The notes: generated from the sequence alone by a model not told the origin. Positions 43,147-52,897 are shown, numbered from the stretch's first letter. The stretch: DNA of 64,000 bases from an uncultured Draconibacterium sp. (GCA_947492175.1 CANLMQ010000022.1:40420-104419); one strand, 5' to 3'. A program made the numbers and translations.

Positions 43147-43196
43147 AAAAAAAGGTATCCGTAAACCTAAAAAACTGTTTAACAGATACCTTTTTA
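43147..43196. terminator. Hairpin between dnaN and the exonuclease gene
   Basis: AAAAAAAGGTATC (43147-43159) pairs with GATACCTTTTT (43185-43195) around a 25-base loop, with a T run on the minus strand. It probably terminates dnaN. Confidence 0.6.
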
Positions 43197-43213
43197 AGAT
43201 TATTTATAATTCG

Positions 43214-44341
43214 TTATGCGTTAATCATCATTGGCATTAGCAGCATTAACATATCTTCGTCTTCATCGTTTTCGGCCGGTAATAATAAACCAGCCCGGGT
43301 TGGATCGCTCATTTCAACTTTCACATCCGATGTTGAAATATTGCTTAAAATTTCCTGAAGGAAAGTTGATTTGAATCCAATTTCAATTTCTTCTCCTTCG
43401 TACTCGCAATTCAGACGCTCAACTGCCGAAATAGAAAAATCGATATCCTGAGCAGAAACTATCAACTGGTTTTCGTTGATGTTTAACTTAATAAGGTTAC
43501 TTGCTGCATTCGAGAAAACCGAAACCCTTTTCACAGTATTGTAAATATTTAATCGATCAATGATCATTTTATTTGGGTTATTGGTTGGAATAACCGAGTT
43601 GTAACTCGGGTAATTTCCTTCCACCAGGCGACAAATTAATTTGTAGTTACTTAATACAAAAAATGCATTTTTATCGTCAAATTCAACTTTAACATCGAAC
43701 TCCTCTTTTGGCAACAGGTTTTTCAACAAACCTGCCGGTTTTTTAGGAAGAATAAACGATGATTCAAATTCTGCTTTTGCATCCATTCTGCGATAACGCA
43801 CCAATTTATGCGCATCGGATGCAACAAAACTCATGTAGTCGGGTGTAAGCTCCACATAAATACCGTTCATTACCGGGCGTAATTCGTCGTCGGCAGTAGC
43901 AAACAAAGTTTTTTCAATCCCTTTTTGCAAGGCAACATGGCTAATGTTAATCGACGACGATCCTTCTTCATCCAACTGGGGCTGCTCCGGAAAGTCTTCA
44001 GCATTTTGGCCCATAATGTTAAACTTTCCGTTATCTGAGAAAATTTCAACATTAAACGAATTATCATCAATCTGGAAAGTAAGCGGCTGCTCCGGAAATT
44101 CCTTCAAAGTATCAGTAATCAATTTTGCCGGAACGGCAACTGCTCCTTCTCCCTCAATATTTTCCAATTCAAGACTGGTTATCAGCGTCGATTCCAAATC
44201 CGATGCTGTAATTGTTAACTCTGTTTCGTTAAGCTGAAACAAAAAGTTATCAAGAATTGGCATTGTACTTTTACTACTTATTACTTTGCTAATCGCAGAA
44301 AGATGGCTCAATAATTCGGTGCTTGAAACTACAAATTTCAT
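43214..44341 (-). CDS. dnaN: DNA polymerase III beta subunit (sliding clamp)
   Basis: 375 residues with the three-domain clamp architecture: MKFVVSSTELLSHLSAISKVI at the start, DSKST-type SSKSTMPILDNFLF, the middle SFVASDAHKLVRYRR and the closing PTRAGLLLPAENDEDEDMLMLLMPM. It encircles DNA and tethers the replicative polymerase. It sits between gldFG and the exonuclease gene, a location seen in other Bacteroidota, instead of next to dnaA. Confidence 0.97.
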   Translation of the reverse strand: MKFVVSSTELLSHLSAISKVISSKSTMPILDNFLFQLNETELTITASDLESTLITSLELENIEGEGAVAVPAKLITDTLKEFPEQPLTFQIDDNSFNVEIFSDNGKFNIMGQNAEDFPEQPQLDEEGSSSINISHVALQKGIEKTLFATADDELRPVMNGIYVELTPDYMSFVASDAHKLVRYRRMDAKAEFESSFILPKKPAGLLKNLLPKEEFDVKVEFDDKNAFFVLSNYKLICRLVEGNYPSYNSVIPTNNPNKMIIDRLNIYNTVKRVSVFSNAASNLIKLNINENQLIVSAQDIDFSISAVERLNCEYEGEEIEIGFKSTFLQEILSNISTSDVKVEMSDPTRAGLLLPAENDEDEDMLMLLMPMMINA

Positions 44342-44483
44342 AATTATATTTTATTTTCTTATTTCTTACTGAACTATAAACTTGGTACTTAGTATGGATT
44401 AGTACGATGAATCCAAGTACACGAATATACAAACTTTAATGTGATTTACCTATTAGGATTTCGGGCATTTTACCCACGTTTTA

Positions 44484-46895
44484 TCAACGGGAATAACGGT
44501 ATTTACGAACAAAATTATAACCCACTCCAAAGATTGTTACCAACAACAAGGGAAACAATATATTTAACCACTGCCAAAATGCCTTTTCGTCGCGAAGTTT
44601 TACCTGGTCGAGCAAACGCATTTTTAGGGTTCGGTTTCGTAATTGCATAATTCCACGGTCGTCGTTTAAATAAAAAACCGCATTCAGCAAAAACTCTTTG
44701 TTACCCCATGTACGCTTCGCAACACGATCGTATCCCAATTGCTGAATTTGAGGTGATTTGCCGGCATAATTTACTTTATTGGCAATTATTCCGCCATCGG
44801 CAATAACAACCATTTTTGTAAATTTACTTTCCTGCAATACCGACCCCGAAGAAAATCCTAATTGTTCAACCATCCTGTTTTTGTACAACGATGTAAACTG
44901 CCCTTCTATTAAAACTCCTACCGGAATAAACGGGATCGTAAACAATTCGCGCGCAGGCGGATTATTGATATTTTGCAAACTCACCGATGAAGGAGAAGTA
45001 ACTTTTCGTGCATAAGGTGATGTTGATAAAATTACCGATTTACTTAGTTTCTGATTTCCCGAAATGGTATCAACGGATGAAACATACTCTGAAAAAATCC
45101 GGTTCAGATTTCGGCTAAGCGAGTGATTATCGTTAGGAGTAAGCAACGGGGAATAATACCACGGATGCAGCGTAAACTTTGCCTGCGTTCCTGCTGGTGC
45201 AGTATTTACAGGAATCTGTGCACAGTCAACATCCTGCAACAGTTCGTAATTTAAACGTGCACCATATTTAAACAACTGGTCGCCCAGGTTTATATCATGC
45301 GGAAAGGCAAAAGTCTGAAATCCACGTGATAAACTATCGGTATTTACCCTTACTGGATCGATAAGCCAGATTACTTTTCCGCCATTCATTATATATTGAT
45401 CAATTACAAACTTATCCGGCTCATTAAACGTTTGTGTAGGCCCCGCTACAATTAAAACATCAAAATTATCGGCATATTTCCCCAGAGTTTCGGTTGAAAT
45501 TCGCTTCACTTCAAAGTCGGCTGATAAAGCATTTGCAAAATCCATTACCTTAAACTGGTTAAATTCACCATGTCCTTCCAGAAATGCAACAGTCGATTTT
45601 TGGGTCCTCATTAATTTCTGAAACGCGTTAACCAACTCAAACTCTACACTTTCTGCCGAGTGATTAAAATTGTATTCGTGCGAAAAATCCTGGTTGTATT
45701 TTAAAAAATTTACAGCAACCTCTTTGTTAGCCATTCGAATTAAAGCTCCCGGAAATATAAGTTTTGTGCTAACTCCCTTTTCGGTTTTATGCCTGAAACT
45801 AGTTGGAACAATTCCCTTGGAGTAAAGTTTTTCAATCAGTTTCTCTCGTTTTTCTTCGTTCAAAACCGCATACGGATCGGTAACTTTTAAACGAATCGGT
45901 TTTTCGGAATATGCATTTAAAACAGCTATTTTTTCAAAAACTTCGCGTTGCAATTTTTTTAAGCCGGGTTCCAGTTCTCCTTCCAAAAAGAACTCAATGG
46001 TTACAGGTTCTTCTATACTTACTGCAATTTCTTTACTAACCTCCGAAAGCGAATAGCGTTTATCAACCGTTAAATCTAAGCGCAACAGAAAATTTGTTGA
46101 TACAAAAAATAAAACCAGCATTCCGAAACCAAACAAAACTGCTTTTAGCTTTGTCTTTTTTGTTTTCATTCTTCCTTTACGAAGCACCAACCCGGTTGCA
46201 TACAGAAACAAAACAGTCATGCCTGTAAAATACGCCACATCCTGCAAATCGATTACCCCGCGCGAGGCAGACATGTAATGACTGTTTATACTGAACCAAT
46301 CGAGAATTTGTTCCAAAAGATACGGGACGCCCGAAGAAGCAAAAAAATCGAAACCCAGGTAAAAAATAAAGGAAAGTACCATGGCCAGGATAAACGAAAC
46401 GATTTGGTTATCGGTTAAGGCTGATGCAAAAACACCAATAGCCACATAAATAATAGCCAGGAAGAACAGACCAAAAAATGATCCCCAGGTAGCACCCACA
46501 TCAATACTACCTACCGGGTTGCCCAATAAATAAACCGATAAAAAATACAACAGTGTAGGCAAAAGAGAAAACACCACCAATACCAAACCCGCTAAAAATT
46601 TGGCTAGCACCAATTGAAAATCGGAAATGGGACGGGTAAGTAGAATTTCGATTGTTCCGCTGCGTTTTTCATCGGCAAATAAACGCATGGTTATAGCCGG
46701 AACCAAAAACAAATACAACCATGGAGCGAGCGAGAACAAACCATCCAGAGTAGCATAACCGTTTTCCGGAATATTATAACTTCCGGGAAATACCCACAAA
46801 AACAATCCGCTTATTAAAAGGAAAACCAGTACCGCCAAATACCCGATCAACGATCCCAGAAAAGCTTTAATTTCTTTTTTAAATAAACTATCCAT
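44484..46895 (-). CDS. Fused gliding-motility ABC transporter protein GldF-GldG
   Basis: 803 residues combining two proteins that are separate in Flavobacterium. Residues 1-240 are a GldF-type ABC permease with six hydrophobic helices (MDSLFKKEIKAFLGSLIGYL, FADEKRSGTIEILLTRPISD). From about 250 a GldG protein follows: a membrane helix (about 255-272), SLSEVSKEIA, the large periplasmic region with VAFLEGHGEFN and GGKVIWLIDPV, and a C-terminal helix (about 770-790). GldF/GldG work with the ATPase GldA, needed for gliding or for T9SS-related envelope functions. GldA is not in the window. No stop or frameshift marks the junction. Confidence 0.9.
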   Translation of the reverse strand: MDSLFKKEIKAFLGSLIGYLAVLVFLLISGLFLWVFPGSYNIPENGYATLDGLFSLAPWLYLFLVPAITMRLFADEKRSGTIEILLTRPISDFQLVLAKFLAGLVLVVFSLLPTLLYFLSVYLLGNPVGSIDVGATWGSFFGLFFLAIIYVAIGVFASALTDNQIVSFILAMVLSFIFYLGFDFFASSGVPYLLEQILDWFSINSHYMSASRGVIDLQDVAYFTGMTVLFLYATGLVLRKGRMKTKKTKLKAVLFGFGMLVLFFVSTNFLLRLDLTVDKRYSLSEVSKEIAVSIEEPVTIEFFLEGELEPGLKKLQREVFEKIAVLNAYSEKPIRLKVTDPYAVLNEEKREKLIEKLYSKGIVPTSFRHKTEKGVSTKLIFPGALIRMANKEVAVNFLKYNQDFSHEYNFNHSAESVEFELVNAFQKLMRTQKSTVAFLEGHGEFNQFKVMDFANALSADFEVKRISTETLGKYADNFDVLIVAGPTQTFNEPDKFVIDQYIMNGGKVIWLIDPVRVNTDSLSRGFQTFAFPHDINLGDQLFKYGARLNYELLQDVDCAQIPVNTAPAGTQAKFTLHPWYYSPLLTPNDNHSLSRNLNRIFSEYVSSVDTISGNQKLSKSVILSTSPYARKVTSPSSVSLQNINNPPARELFTIPFIPVGVLIEGQFTSLYKNRMVEQLGFSSGSVLQESKFTKMVVIADGGIIANKVNYAGKSPQIQQLGYDRVAKRTWGNKEFLLNAVFYLNDDRGIMQLRNRTLKMRLLDQVKLRDEKAFWQWLNILFPLLLVTIFGVGYNFVRKYRYSR

Positions 46896-46930
46896 AGTAA
46901 TCAGTGTCCAGTCACAGTGTTCAGTTAATT
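46896..46930. repeat. Left flanking repeat cluster of the four-helix-bundle gene
   Basis: A short array of CAGTG/TCAGT-type words (AGTAATCAGTGTCCAGTCAC and TGTTCAGTTA) in the opposite orientation to the cluster at 47325-47400. Confidence 0.5.
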
Positions 46931-47299
46931 AATCTCACTACTTCCAAACTTTTTAGGATTTAAAATCATGTAATTTATTAGCTTTCCAATTTCTGTATTT
47001 TCTGACTCAAACTCAACAAAAGTGACCTTGTCAATATATTCGCAAGCCAAAGCAAATTCCAACCAAACTCTTGTTTCACTATTCTCTCCATCTGAATCGG
47101 TTAATTTACTAATAAAATATTTTGGATACTTTCTTTTACGATATGCCTCTGCAATATTGGCACAAACTGATCGAGAAGACCTTCGGATCTGATCTGTTAA
47201 TGAATATTTCTCTTCCATCGGGAAACTCTTGGAGCTTGCATAAATCTTCATCGCCAAAGAAAACGCCTTTTTATAAGCAAGTAAGTCTGTAAAGTCCAT
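46925..47299 (-). CDS. Four-helix-bundle protein (23S rRNA intervening-sequence protein family)
   Basis: 124 residues from ATG 47299 (MDFTDLLAYKKAFSLAMKIY); ATG 47338 would add 13 residues. Family motifs: YSLTDQIRRSSRSVCANIAEA, the SD-rich loop and a final helical segment. These small proteins are frequent in Bacteroidota, as single genes or inside rRNA intervening sequences; their function is unclear. The gene interrupts the lpxB-gldFG order and is flanked by ACTGA-rich repeats in inverted orientation, suggesting it was inserted as a unit. Confidence 0.9.
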   Translation of the reverse strand: MDFTDLLAYKKAFSLAMKIYASSKSFPMEEKYSLTDQIRRSSRSVCANIAEAYRKRKYPKYFISKLTDSDGENSETRVWLEFALACEYIDKVTFVEFESENTEIGKLINYMILNPKKFGSSEIN

Positions 47300-47324
47300 A
47301 TCATTACTTTTAAACACCTGATTT

Positions 47325-47400
47325 CTGTATCTGATCACTGATCACTATTTACTGAACACTGACCACTGACAACTGTTTACGAATCACCGATCACTTTCCA
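47325..47400. repeat. Right flanking repeat cluster of the four-helix-bundle gene
   Basis: Tandem GATCACT and ACTGAACACTGACCACTGA-like words. The cluster runs into the end of lpxB, so the last lpxB codons (ESDR and the stop) lie inside the repeat. Confidence 0.5.
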
Positions 47401-48517
47401 ACAGCTCTACCATTTTTTCGGCTGCGCGTTTAGAACAGCCCGGCTCGCCCATTAACTCTTTCATCGTTTTATAATCATCAAATATTTTTTGCCTGTATGC
47501 TACATCATTGAGCAGTTTGTCCAGCTCGTTCGAAACATTCTTAACGGTCATTTCAACCTGAATGTATTCCTGAATCGCAAATTTCTGCAGTATTATATTT
47601 ACCAATGAAGCCCAAGGAATTTTCAGTAAGCGACGAGCAAAAAAGTCCATCACAACGCCACCTTCCATTTTATAAAGCACCGTTTGGGGAACATTAAACA
47701 AAGCTGTTTCAAGCGATGCCGTCCCAGAAGTCACCAATGCCACATATGCATGATTTAAAACATCATAAGTAGCATTAAAGACAAGCTTAATTTCTGATCC
47801 CTCCAGTATTTTTTCGTAAAGCGACCTGTCTATCGAATTTACTCCTGGCAAAACAAACTGGTACCCCTTACGGCCGGCAACAGCTTCTTTCATTACCGAA
47901 AGAATGTATTTTATTTCCTGCACGCGACTTCCAGCCAACAAGGCAATTACAGGTCGATCATCAAGTTGATGTTCTTTTAAAAATTCAGCTTTTGTTTTAG
48001 CTGACTCCTGAAAGGCTCCAATAGAATCAAGCAAAGGATTTCCCACATAATTTACATCCACACCATGCTTTTTAAAAAAAGCGGTTTCGAACGGGAAAAT
48101 CGTAAACATTTCGTCCACATAGGCACGAATCTTTTTCACCCTGTACTCTTTCCAAGCCCACAGTTTTGGTGAAATATAATAGTAAACTTTTATATTATTT
48201 TGTTTGGCAAACTCAGCTATACGAAGATTAAAACCTGCGTAATCAATCAGGATTAATACATCGGGTTGAAAACGGAGAACATCCTTCTTACAAAACTCCA
48301 TATTTCGGCTAATGGTCCGAATATTTAGTAAAACATTCAAAAAGCCCATGAAAGCCATTTCGCGGTAATGTTTTACAAGTTCACCACCCACTTCCTGCAT
48401 CAAATCGCCACCAAAAAAACGAAACTGCGCATCGGTATCTGCAGCTTTTAGTTCTTTCATTAAATTCGAACCGTGCAAATCGCCCGATGCCTCTCCGGCA
48501 ATTATATAATACTTCAT
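47384..48517 (-). CDS. lpxB: Lipid-A-disaccharide synthase
   Basis: 377 residues from ATG 48517 (MKYYIIAGEASGDLHGSNLM); ATG 48541 adds a non-conserved lead. GT19 motifs: GEASGDLHGS, FFGGDLMQEVGGE, DYAGFNLRIA, KVYYYISPKLWAWKEYR, LAGSRVQEIKYIL and the donor-binding VTSGTASLETALFNVPQTVLYK. It joins UDP-2,3-diacylglucosamine and lipid X at the inner membrane. Same strand as surE and the small membrane protein, an arrangement common in Bacteroidota. Confidence 0.95.
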   Translation of the reverse strand: MKYYIIAGEASGDLHGSNLMKELKAADTDAQFRFFGGDLMQEVGGELVKHYREMAFMGFLNVLLNIRTISRNMEFCKKDVLRFQPDVLILIDYAGFNLRIAEFAKQNNIKVYYYISPKLWAWKEYRVKKIRAYVDEMFTIFPFETAFFKKHGVDVNYVGNPLLDSIGAFQESAKTKAEFLKEHQLDDRPVIALLAGSRVQEIKYILSVMKEAVAGRKGYQFVLPGVNSIDRSLYEKILEGSEIKLVFNATYDVLNHAYVALVTSGTASLETALFNVPQTVLYKMEGGVVMDFFARRLLKIPWASLVNIILQKFAIQEYIQVEMTVKNVSNELDKLLNDVAYRQKIFDDYKTMKELMGEPGCSKRAAEKMVELLESDR

Positions 48518-48612
48518 CTTATTAATATTGCTTGTTTTCAAAGGTATAAGATGGAACTCCCATGATTTTAACTATACGCTTATGCGGCAAAAATTTGTCA
48601 TGTCGTTTCATC

Positions 48613-48915
48613 TTATAATGCTCTTGAAATTAAAACCACAAATGCGTACAAAATGGTAGCTCCCAAAACACCGCGGGCTGCTTTTTCGCATTTCATTTTC
48701 AAAAATCCCCAGAATACGGCAACGTTGGCAAAAACACATAAACTTCCAAGCTTAACCAGAGCCTGCACGCGCCACATGCTGCGTATATAATCGACAAACG
48801 AAACCTCCGGCTGCTTAACCAGGTACAGTATAAAAAAAATAATTACCGGCAATACAAGTCCTGCCAGTAATCCAATCCCAACATTATCAATTTTATTTTG
48901 TTTGCGTCGTCGCAT
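48613..48915 (-). CDS. Small membrane protein between surE and lpxB
   Basis: 100 residues: a basic N-terminus (MRRRKQNKIDN) and three hydrophobic helices (about 12-33, 52-71, 80-98). I recognise no named family, but its position between surE and lpxB recurs in the phylum. It may be a lipid-A or envelope accessory protein; this is inference from position only. Confidence 0.7.
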   Translation of the reverse strand: MRRRKQNKIDNVGIGLLAGLVLPVIIFFILYLVKQPEVSFVDYIRSMWRVQALVKLGSLCVFANVAVFWGFLKMKCEKAARGVLGATILYAFVVLISRAL

Positions 48916-48996
48916 AGAATTATCAGGTTGCGTCTAATTTAAAAACATAACAATTTTTATAACCTCTTCTCATCTCAGGAAGAACACAGGTTATTT

Positions 48997-49758
48997 TTAA
49001 AACTTCCAGTTTTTCAACTGCTTCATTGTTTTATAGCAAGTCATATCAACAGTAACGGGAACAACCGAGGCAAAATTGTTATTCAGCGCATGTATATCTG
49101 TTTCAACTGCTTCCTCCTCGAAATTTTTAAAATAACCCGCCAACCAATGGTACTCGCGCCCGTGCGGATCTGTGCGTTTCTGAAACTCCTCCTCCCATTT
49201 TCCATGTGCCTGCCTGCATACTTTAATTCCTTTAGGTTTTCCTTTTGGAATATTAACATTCAGACAAGTATATTCGGGTATTCCATTCTCAATTACATTC
49301 TGAAAAACTTTTGCCACAATCATTTTGGCTTTCGAGAAATCAGCATCGGGGTTAAAGTCATCCAACGAAAAACCAATGGAAGGAATACCGTGTAAACTAC
49401 CTTCGATGGCAGCTCCCATAGTTCCACTGTAAATCACACTTATCGATGAATTTGCTCCGTGATTTATTCCCGAAACAACATAATCAGGAGCCCGATCGAG
49501 CAAACTATTAAAGCTTAGTTTTACACAATCGACCGGAGTGCCGTTGCACTTGTAGGTTGTGGCACCATTAATTTTTTCAACCGGCACGGCACGCAAAGGG
49601 TAATCAACCGTTATGGAACAGGCTTTCCCCGACATAGATACCTCGGATGAAATGACGATTACCTCTCCAAATAACTGCATTACTTCTACCAATTCACGCA
49701 ATCCTTTAGCATGAATTCCATCGTCGTTTGTAACTAATATTAATGGTTGTTCTGACAT
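48997..49758 (-). CDS. surE: 5'/3'-nucleotidase SurE
   Basis: 253 residues from ATG 49758 (MSEQPLILVTNDDGIHAKGL). Motifs: TNDDGIHAKG (metal-binding Asp pair), SGKACSITVDYPLR, CNGTPVDCVKL and VVSGINHGANSS, followed by YSGTMGAAIEG. SurE dephosphorylates nucleoside monophosphates in stress and stationary phase. The longer frame from 49809 is rejected because a promoter -7 element lies at 49778-49785 between the two ATGs. Confidence 0.95.
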   Translation of the reverse strand: MSEQPLILVTNDDGIHAKGLRELVEVMQLFGEVIVISSEVSMSGKACSITVDYPLRAVPVEKINGATTYKCNGTPVDCVKLSFNSLLDRAPDYVVSGINHGANSSISVIYSGTMGAAIEGSLHGIPSIGFSLDDFNPDADFSKAKMIVAKVFQNVIENGIPEYTCLNVNIPKGKPKGIKVCRQAHGKWEEEFQKRTDPHGREYHWLAGYFKNFEEEAVETDIHALNNNFASVVPVTVDMTCYKTMKQLKNWKF

Positions 49759-49777
49759 ATTTTTCACGAATAAGAAA

Positions 49778-49809
49778 CAAAGATAATTAGAAATTAGAAC
49801 TGAGTACAA
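49778..49809 (-). promoter_or_regulatory. Predicted promoter of surE
   Basis: On the minus strand TTG (49809-49807), 21 bases, TATCTTTG (49785-49778), 20 bases before ATG 49758. It supports the shorter surE start. Confidence 0.5.
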
Positions 49810-49874
49810 CGTAGTGAATAAATAGTAAAAAGTATTTGTTGCCAGATACCGGTTTCGGAACTTAACCGGCTTTC

Positions 49875-49902
49875 AAAAAAAAAGCACCCCGAAAGGTGCT
49901 TA
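49875..49902 (-). terminator. Terminator of the NigD-like gene
   Basis: On the minus strand AAGCACC, TTTCGG, GGTGCTT form a tight hairpin followed by about nine Us, 26 bases after the stop. Confidence 0.85.
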
Positions 49903-49927
49903 AAAATCTTTAGTATTAAATCGCTAT

Positions 49928-50674
49928 CTATTTCATCAAAATTGAAATATCGTCGGCACTAAACGACTTGGCAGCAATACTTTCTTCTTCATATTCGTAA
50001 GTCAATACTTTATTGTACTGATATTCGCCTTGTTTATCAATAGCCCTTACAAATATTTCCACCGACGACTGACCTGCTTCCTGTAATTCGGAAATGTCGA
50101 ATGAGGCTACACTCCATTGCAGATAATTATGCGGATCGCCATTTTTATTATGTTTTAATTCCAGAATAATTGCCCCTTCTTCTGTTTTTAAATCGGTAGA
50201 GTCTTTTACCAGGTTGATAAAATGCGTATAAGCCCCGCCACCATACTCAAACTGAACATTCAGGTAATCATTGGTAAACCATGTATCGGTAATTGTTACA
50301 GGGTCGTTGCCAATGGAGTCTCTTACTTCTGCCGAGGTTTCTTCCGTGAAATTAAATACTGGCTTGGTTAGTATCTTCGACATTGAGTTAACTTTCACAT
50401 AATAATCGTATGTGCCATCGGTAACATCACCCAATATGGTGTAATTTACAAACACACGCATTCCATCTTCTAAATGGCTTGCGGGCACATTACTTGCCGA
50501 AGGCCAAAGATCATCTCCCGAGTCTGTTGTCACATAATAATAATCTGTGGTTTTAACCACTGTTCCGGTTGTAATCCAGAAATCACCCAACGAATAGTCA
50601 TCATCGTCGTTGCAGCTTACCAGAAACAAGCTGATAAGTGCAATAATAAATCCACTTTTTAATAATTGTTTCAT
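49928..50674 (-). CDS. NigD-like lipoprotein
   Basis: 248 residues with a lipoprotein signal (MKQLLKSGFIIALISLFLVSC, modified Cys at 21) followed by an Asp-rich linker. Two domains like NigD follow: an OB-like N-terminal part (DGMRVFVNYTILGD) and a beta-rich C-terminal part (YLQWSVASFDISEL, VEIFVRAIDKQGEY). NigD-like proteins are common in Bacteroidales and their function is not established. It is monocistronic. The 50675-51089 gap upstream shows no gene or clear promoter. Confidence 0.8.
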   Translation of the reverse strand: MKQLLKSGFIIALISLFLVSCNDDDDYSLGDFWITTGTVVKTTDYYYVTTDSGDDLWPSASNVPASHLEDGMRVFVNYTILGDVTDGTYDYYVKVNSMSKILTKPVFNFTEETSAEVRDSIGNDPVTITDTWFTNDYLNVQFEYGGGAYTHFINLVKDSTDLKTEEGAIILELKHNKNGDPHNYLQWSVASFDISELQEAGQSSVEIFVRAIDKQGEYQYNKVLTYEYEEESIAAKSFSADDISILMK

Positions 50675-51089
50675 AATCCTCTTTTTTAATGGTTTTCCTG
50701 TTTTCTTATCTAAAATCTATATTCAACTTTTGTCGAATCTCGTATTTTCTAGATGAATATTCTCAAAAAAGGTTGCGTTCCCTATTACTTTTTTTGAGGC
50801 ACCTTAAAACCACCAACATTAAAATTTATGCGTACAATTAAACACATTGCTAACCAATATCTCCAGCACTTAACAATGCATTTTATCAAAACAACATAAT
50901 AATCAAGACCTTATACAGAAGACAGTAAGAAAGACAAAATACTGCCAGGGTAAATAGATAAATTTACTCCCCTAAGACAGAAAACATTCAGTCAGATAAA
51001 TTGTATCTCTCCAATCCCAGATTATCAGGATTCACTAGATAACGATGAGAAGAGTAACCTACATCGCCAATTACATAAAATTTCAGGAA

Positions 51090-51524
51090 TTATTTTATTA
51101 ACGAAAGATCGCCGTGCAAAATATCAGGATTAAAAGCCAGCAACTCATCAGTATACAACATTTCAGGAATATTGTTATAAAGAAAAATTCGTTTGTTTAA
51201 AACATGTGCAAATCCCATTTCCAAAAAAGTATTTCCTCCGATATAATTCGAAATTCCTTTTTTGTCGAAATTCAAAACCAAAATGGCATCTGCATTTTTT
51301 ATTTTTTCGAAATATCCTCTGATTACATCGTTTTTAATTTTACGGTCAGCACTTTCTCCGGCATTGCTTTTCTCTGCCAGGTATTCTGACAAAGTTAATT
51401 CACCTGCAATAATTTGCCGGCTTGTCAAAGGAATATCAACAGTGTGTCCTTTTTCTTTCAGAAGAAGAGATACCTGCTCAATTTGAGGCGTAAAATCAAT
51501 ACTTGAACAAATTACAATATGCAT
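51090..51524 (-). CDS. Nucleoside 2-deoxyribosyltransferase-like protein
   Basis: 144 residues from ATG 51524 (MHIVICSSIDFTPQIEQVS). The Rossmann-like core has an IVICSS strand, a helical middle and ADAILVLNFDKKGISNYIGGNTFLEMGFAHVLNK, the block resembling the acid-containing helix (NTFLEMG) of deoxyribosyltransferase-like proteins. No activity can be proven. It lies downstream of an NCS1 permease and a phosphoribosyltransferase on the same strand, which supports a nucleobase/nucleotide role. Confidence 0.6.
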   Translation of the reverse strand: MHIVICSSIDFTPQIEQVSLLLKEKGHTVDIPLTSRQIIAGELTLSEYLAEKSNAGESADRKIKNDVIRGYFEKIKNADAILVLNFDKKGISNYIGGNTFLEMGFAHVLNKRIFLYNNIPEMLYTDELLAFNPDILHGDLSLIK

Positions 51525-51626
51525 AATTAAACAGAATACAGATTCACAAAAAAACATTTCTTCAAAAGAAAGAATGCAAGGGGGTTAACCTATCCAGTCT
51601 TCAAACCGGACAACTATCCGTTTGAT

Positions 51627-52874
51627 CTAATTCTCGAATACTTTGGTTTTCAGTATCGCTTTTTCGATTACAACATAAACAACAATTGAAGTAACCACGC
51701 TATTAACCGGAGCTACACCCGGCAGATAGGTTGCTGCCAAAACACCGGCTCCCCAGGCAGCAACTGCCGACCACCTGAACTTGCTTATTTTTTTCTCGGC
51801 AAAACCAATGTACTTTGCTTTGTGGACAAGGTAATAATCGGCAATTAACACACCGCCAATTGAAGGCAACATGGTATTTAACACATTTAAGAATCCTACA
51901 AAATTATTGTACAAATAAATAGCAAGAAGCGTTCCTACAATACCATTAATAATTACCATCACTTTTTTGGGCAAACGGGTAATATTCGAAAAACCAAGTC
52001 CCGAAGCGTAAAGAGCATTGTCATTTGTTGTCCAGATATTTAAACCCAGTATTATCATCGCCCAAACAATCATTCCCTGATTCATTAGTACGTCGCTAAT
52101 ATCAGATTGCTGGTAAAATGCCGAACCAACAGCACCAAAAAAGAACATCAATGAGTTACCCAGAAAAAATGCAATTAATGTAGTTGATACTGCAATCTTA
52201 CTGTTTTTCGAAAAACGGGTAAAATCGGGGGTTAAAGTACCACCACTAATAAACGAAGCCACACAAATACCAATTGCTGAATAAAGAGTTATTGGATTTT
52301 CAGGAACAATATCGAACCAAACAGATGTTCCGCCAAAATCGCCAAATGCTTTTCCAACAGACATTAATCCAAGTACCGTAATAGATGGTACTGCAATAAA
52401 ACTCAATATGGTGAGCGCCTTAATTCCAAACCACGCCGTAGCTGTCATTATTAGACCAGAAACAATAACCAGCGTGTAAATATTTATACCGGTAACTTTT
52501 TGTACCGGAATTGCAAACATAGCAACACCAACTCCGAACCAGCCCACTTGTGTTATACCTAATAAAAAAGAAGGAAGTATCGATCCTCTTTCGCCAAATG
52601 AATAACGTGCTAGTAAATGTGTTGACAAACCAGTTCTTGATGCAATATATGCAAGCAGCCCGGTATAAAATCCGAGAATTAGGTTACCGGCAAGCACTGC
52701 TGTTAAAAACTTAGAAGCTGTTAAGCCGGCGCCCAGTTTTCCCCCGGCCCACATACTGGCCGAAAAAAATGTAAAGCCCAGCATAACCAAAAGCATTGGC
52801 CAAAATCCTTTTTTACTTTTCGCGTCAACTGCCGATAACGAAAAATCGTGATCGTGGTGTGGTGTTGATTCCAT
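51627..52874 (-). CDS. NCS1-family purine/cytosine permease (CodB-like)
   Basis: 415 residues with about 12 transmembrane helices. Its CodB-like features are the N-terminal KGFWPMLLVMLGFTFFSASM, LARYSFGERGSILPSFLLGI, TQVGWFGVGVAMFA and PDFTRFSKNSKIAVS. These carriers import cytosine or purines with H+ or Na+. The start lies 23 bases after the phosphoribosyltransferase gene, so the two are an operon for uptake and nucleotide salvage of a base. The exact substrate is unresolved. Confidence 0.9.
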   Translation of the reverse strand: MESTPHHDHDFSLSAVDAKSKKGFWPMLLVMLGFTFFSASMWAGGKLGAGLTASKFLTAVLAGNLILGFYTGLLAYIASRTGLSTHLLARYSFGERGSILPSFLLGITQVGWFGVGVAMFAIPVQKVTGINIYTLVIVSGLIMTATAWFGIKALTILSFIAVPSITVLGLMSVGKAFGDFGGTSVWFDIVPENPITLYSAIGICVASFISGGTLTPDFTRFSKNSKIAVSTTLIAFFLGNSLMFFFGAVGSAFYQQSDISDVLMNQGMIVWAMIILGLNIWTTNDNALYASGLGFSNITRLPKKVMVIINGIVGTLLAIYLYNNFVGFLNVLNTMLPSIGGVLIADYYLVHKAKYIGFAEKKISKFRWSAVAAWGAGVLAATYLPGVAPVNSVVTSIVVYVVIEKAILKTKVFEN

Positions 52875-52897
52875 ACTTAAATTTTTATGATGATTTT

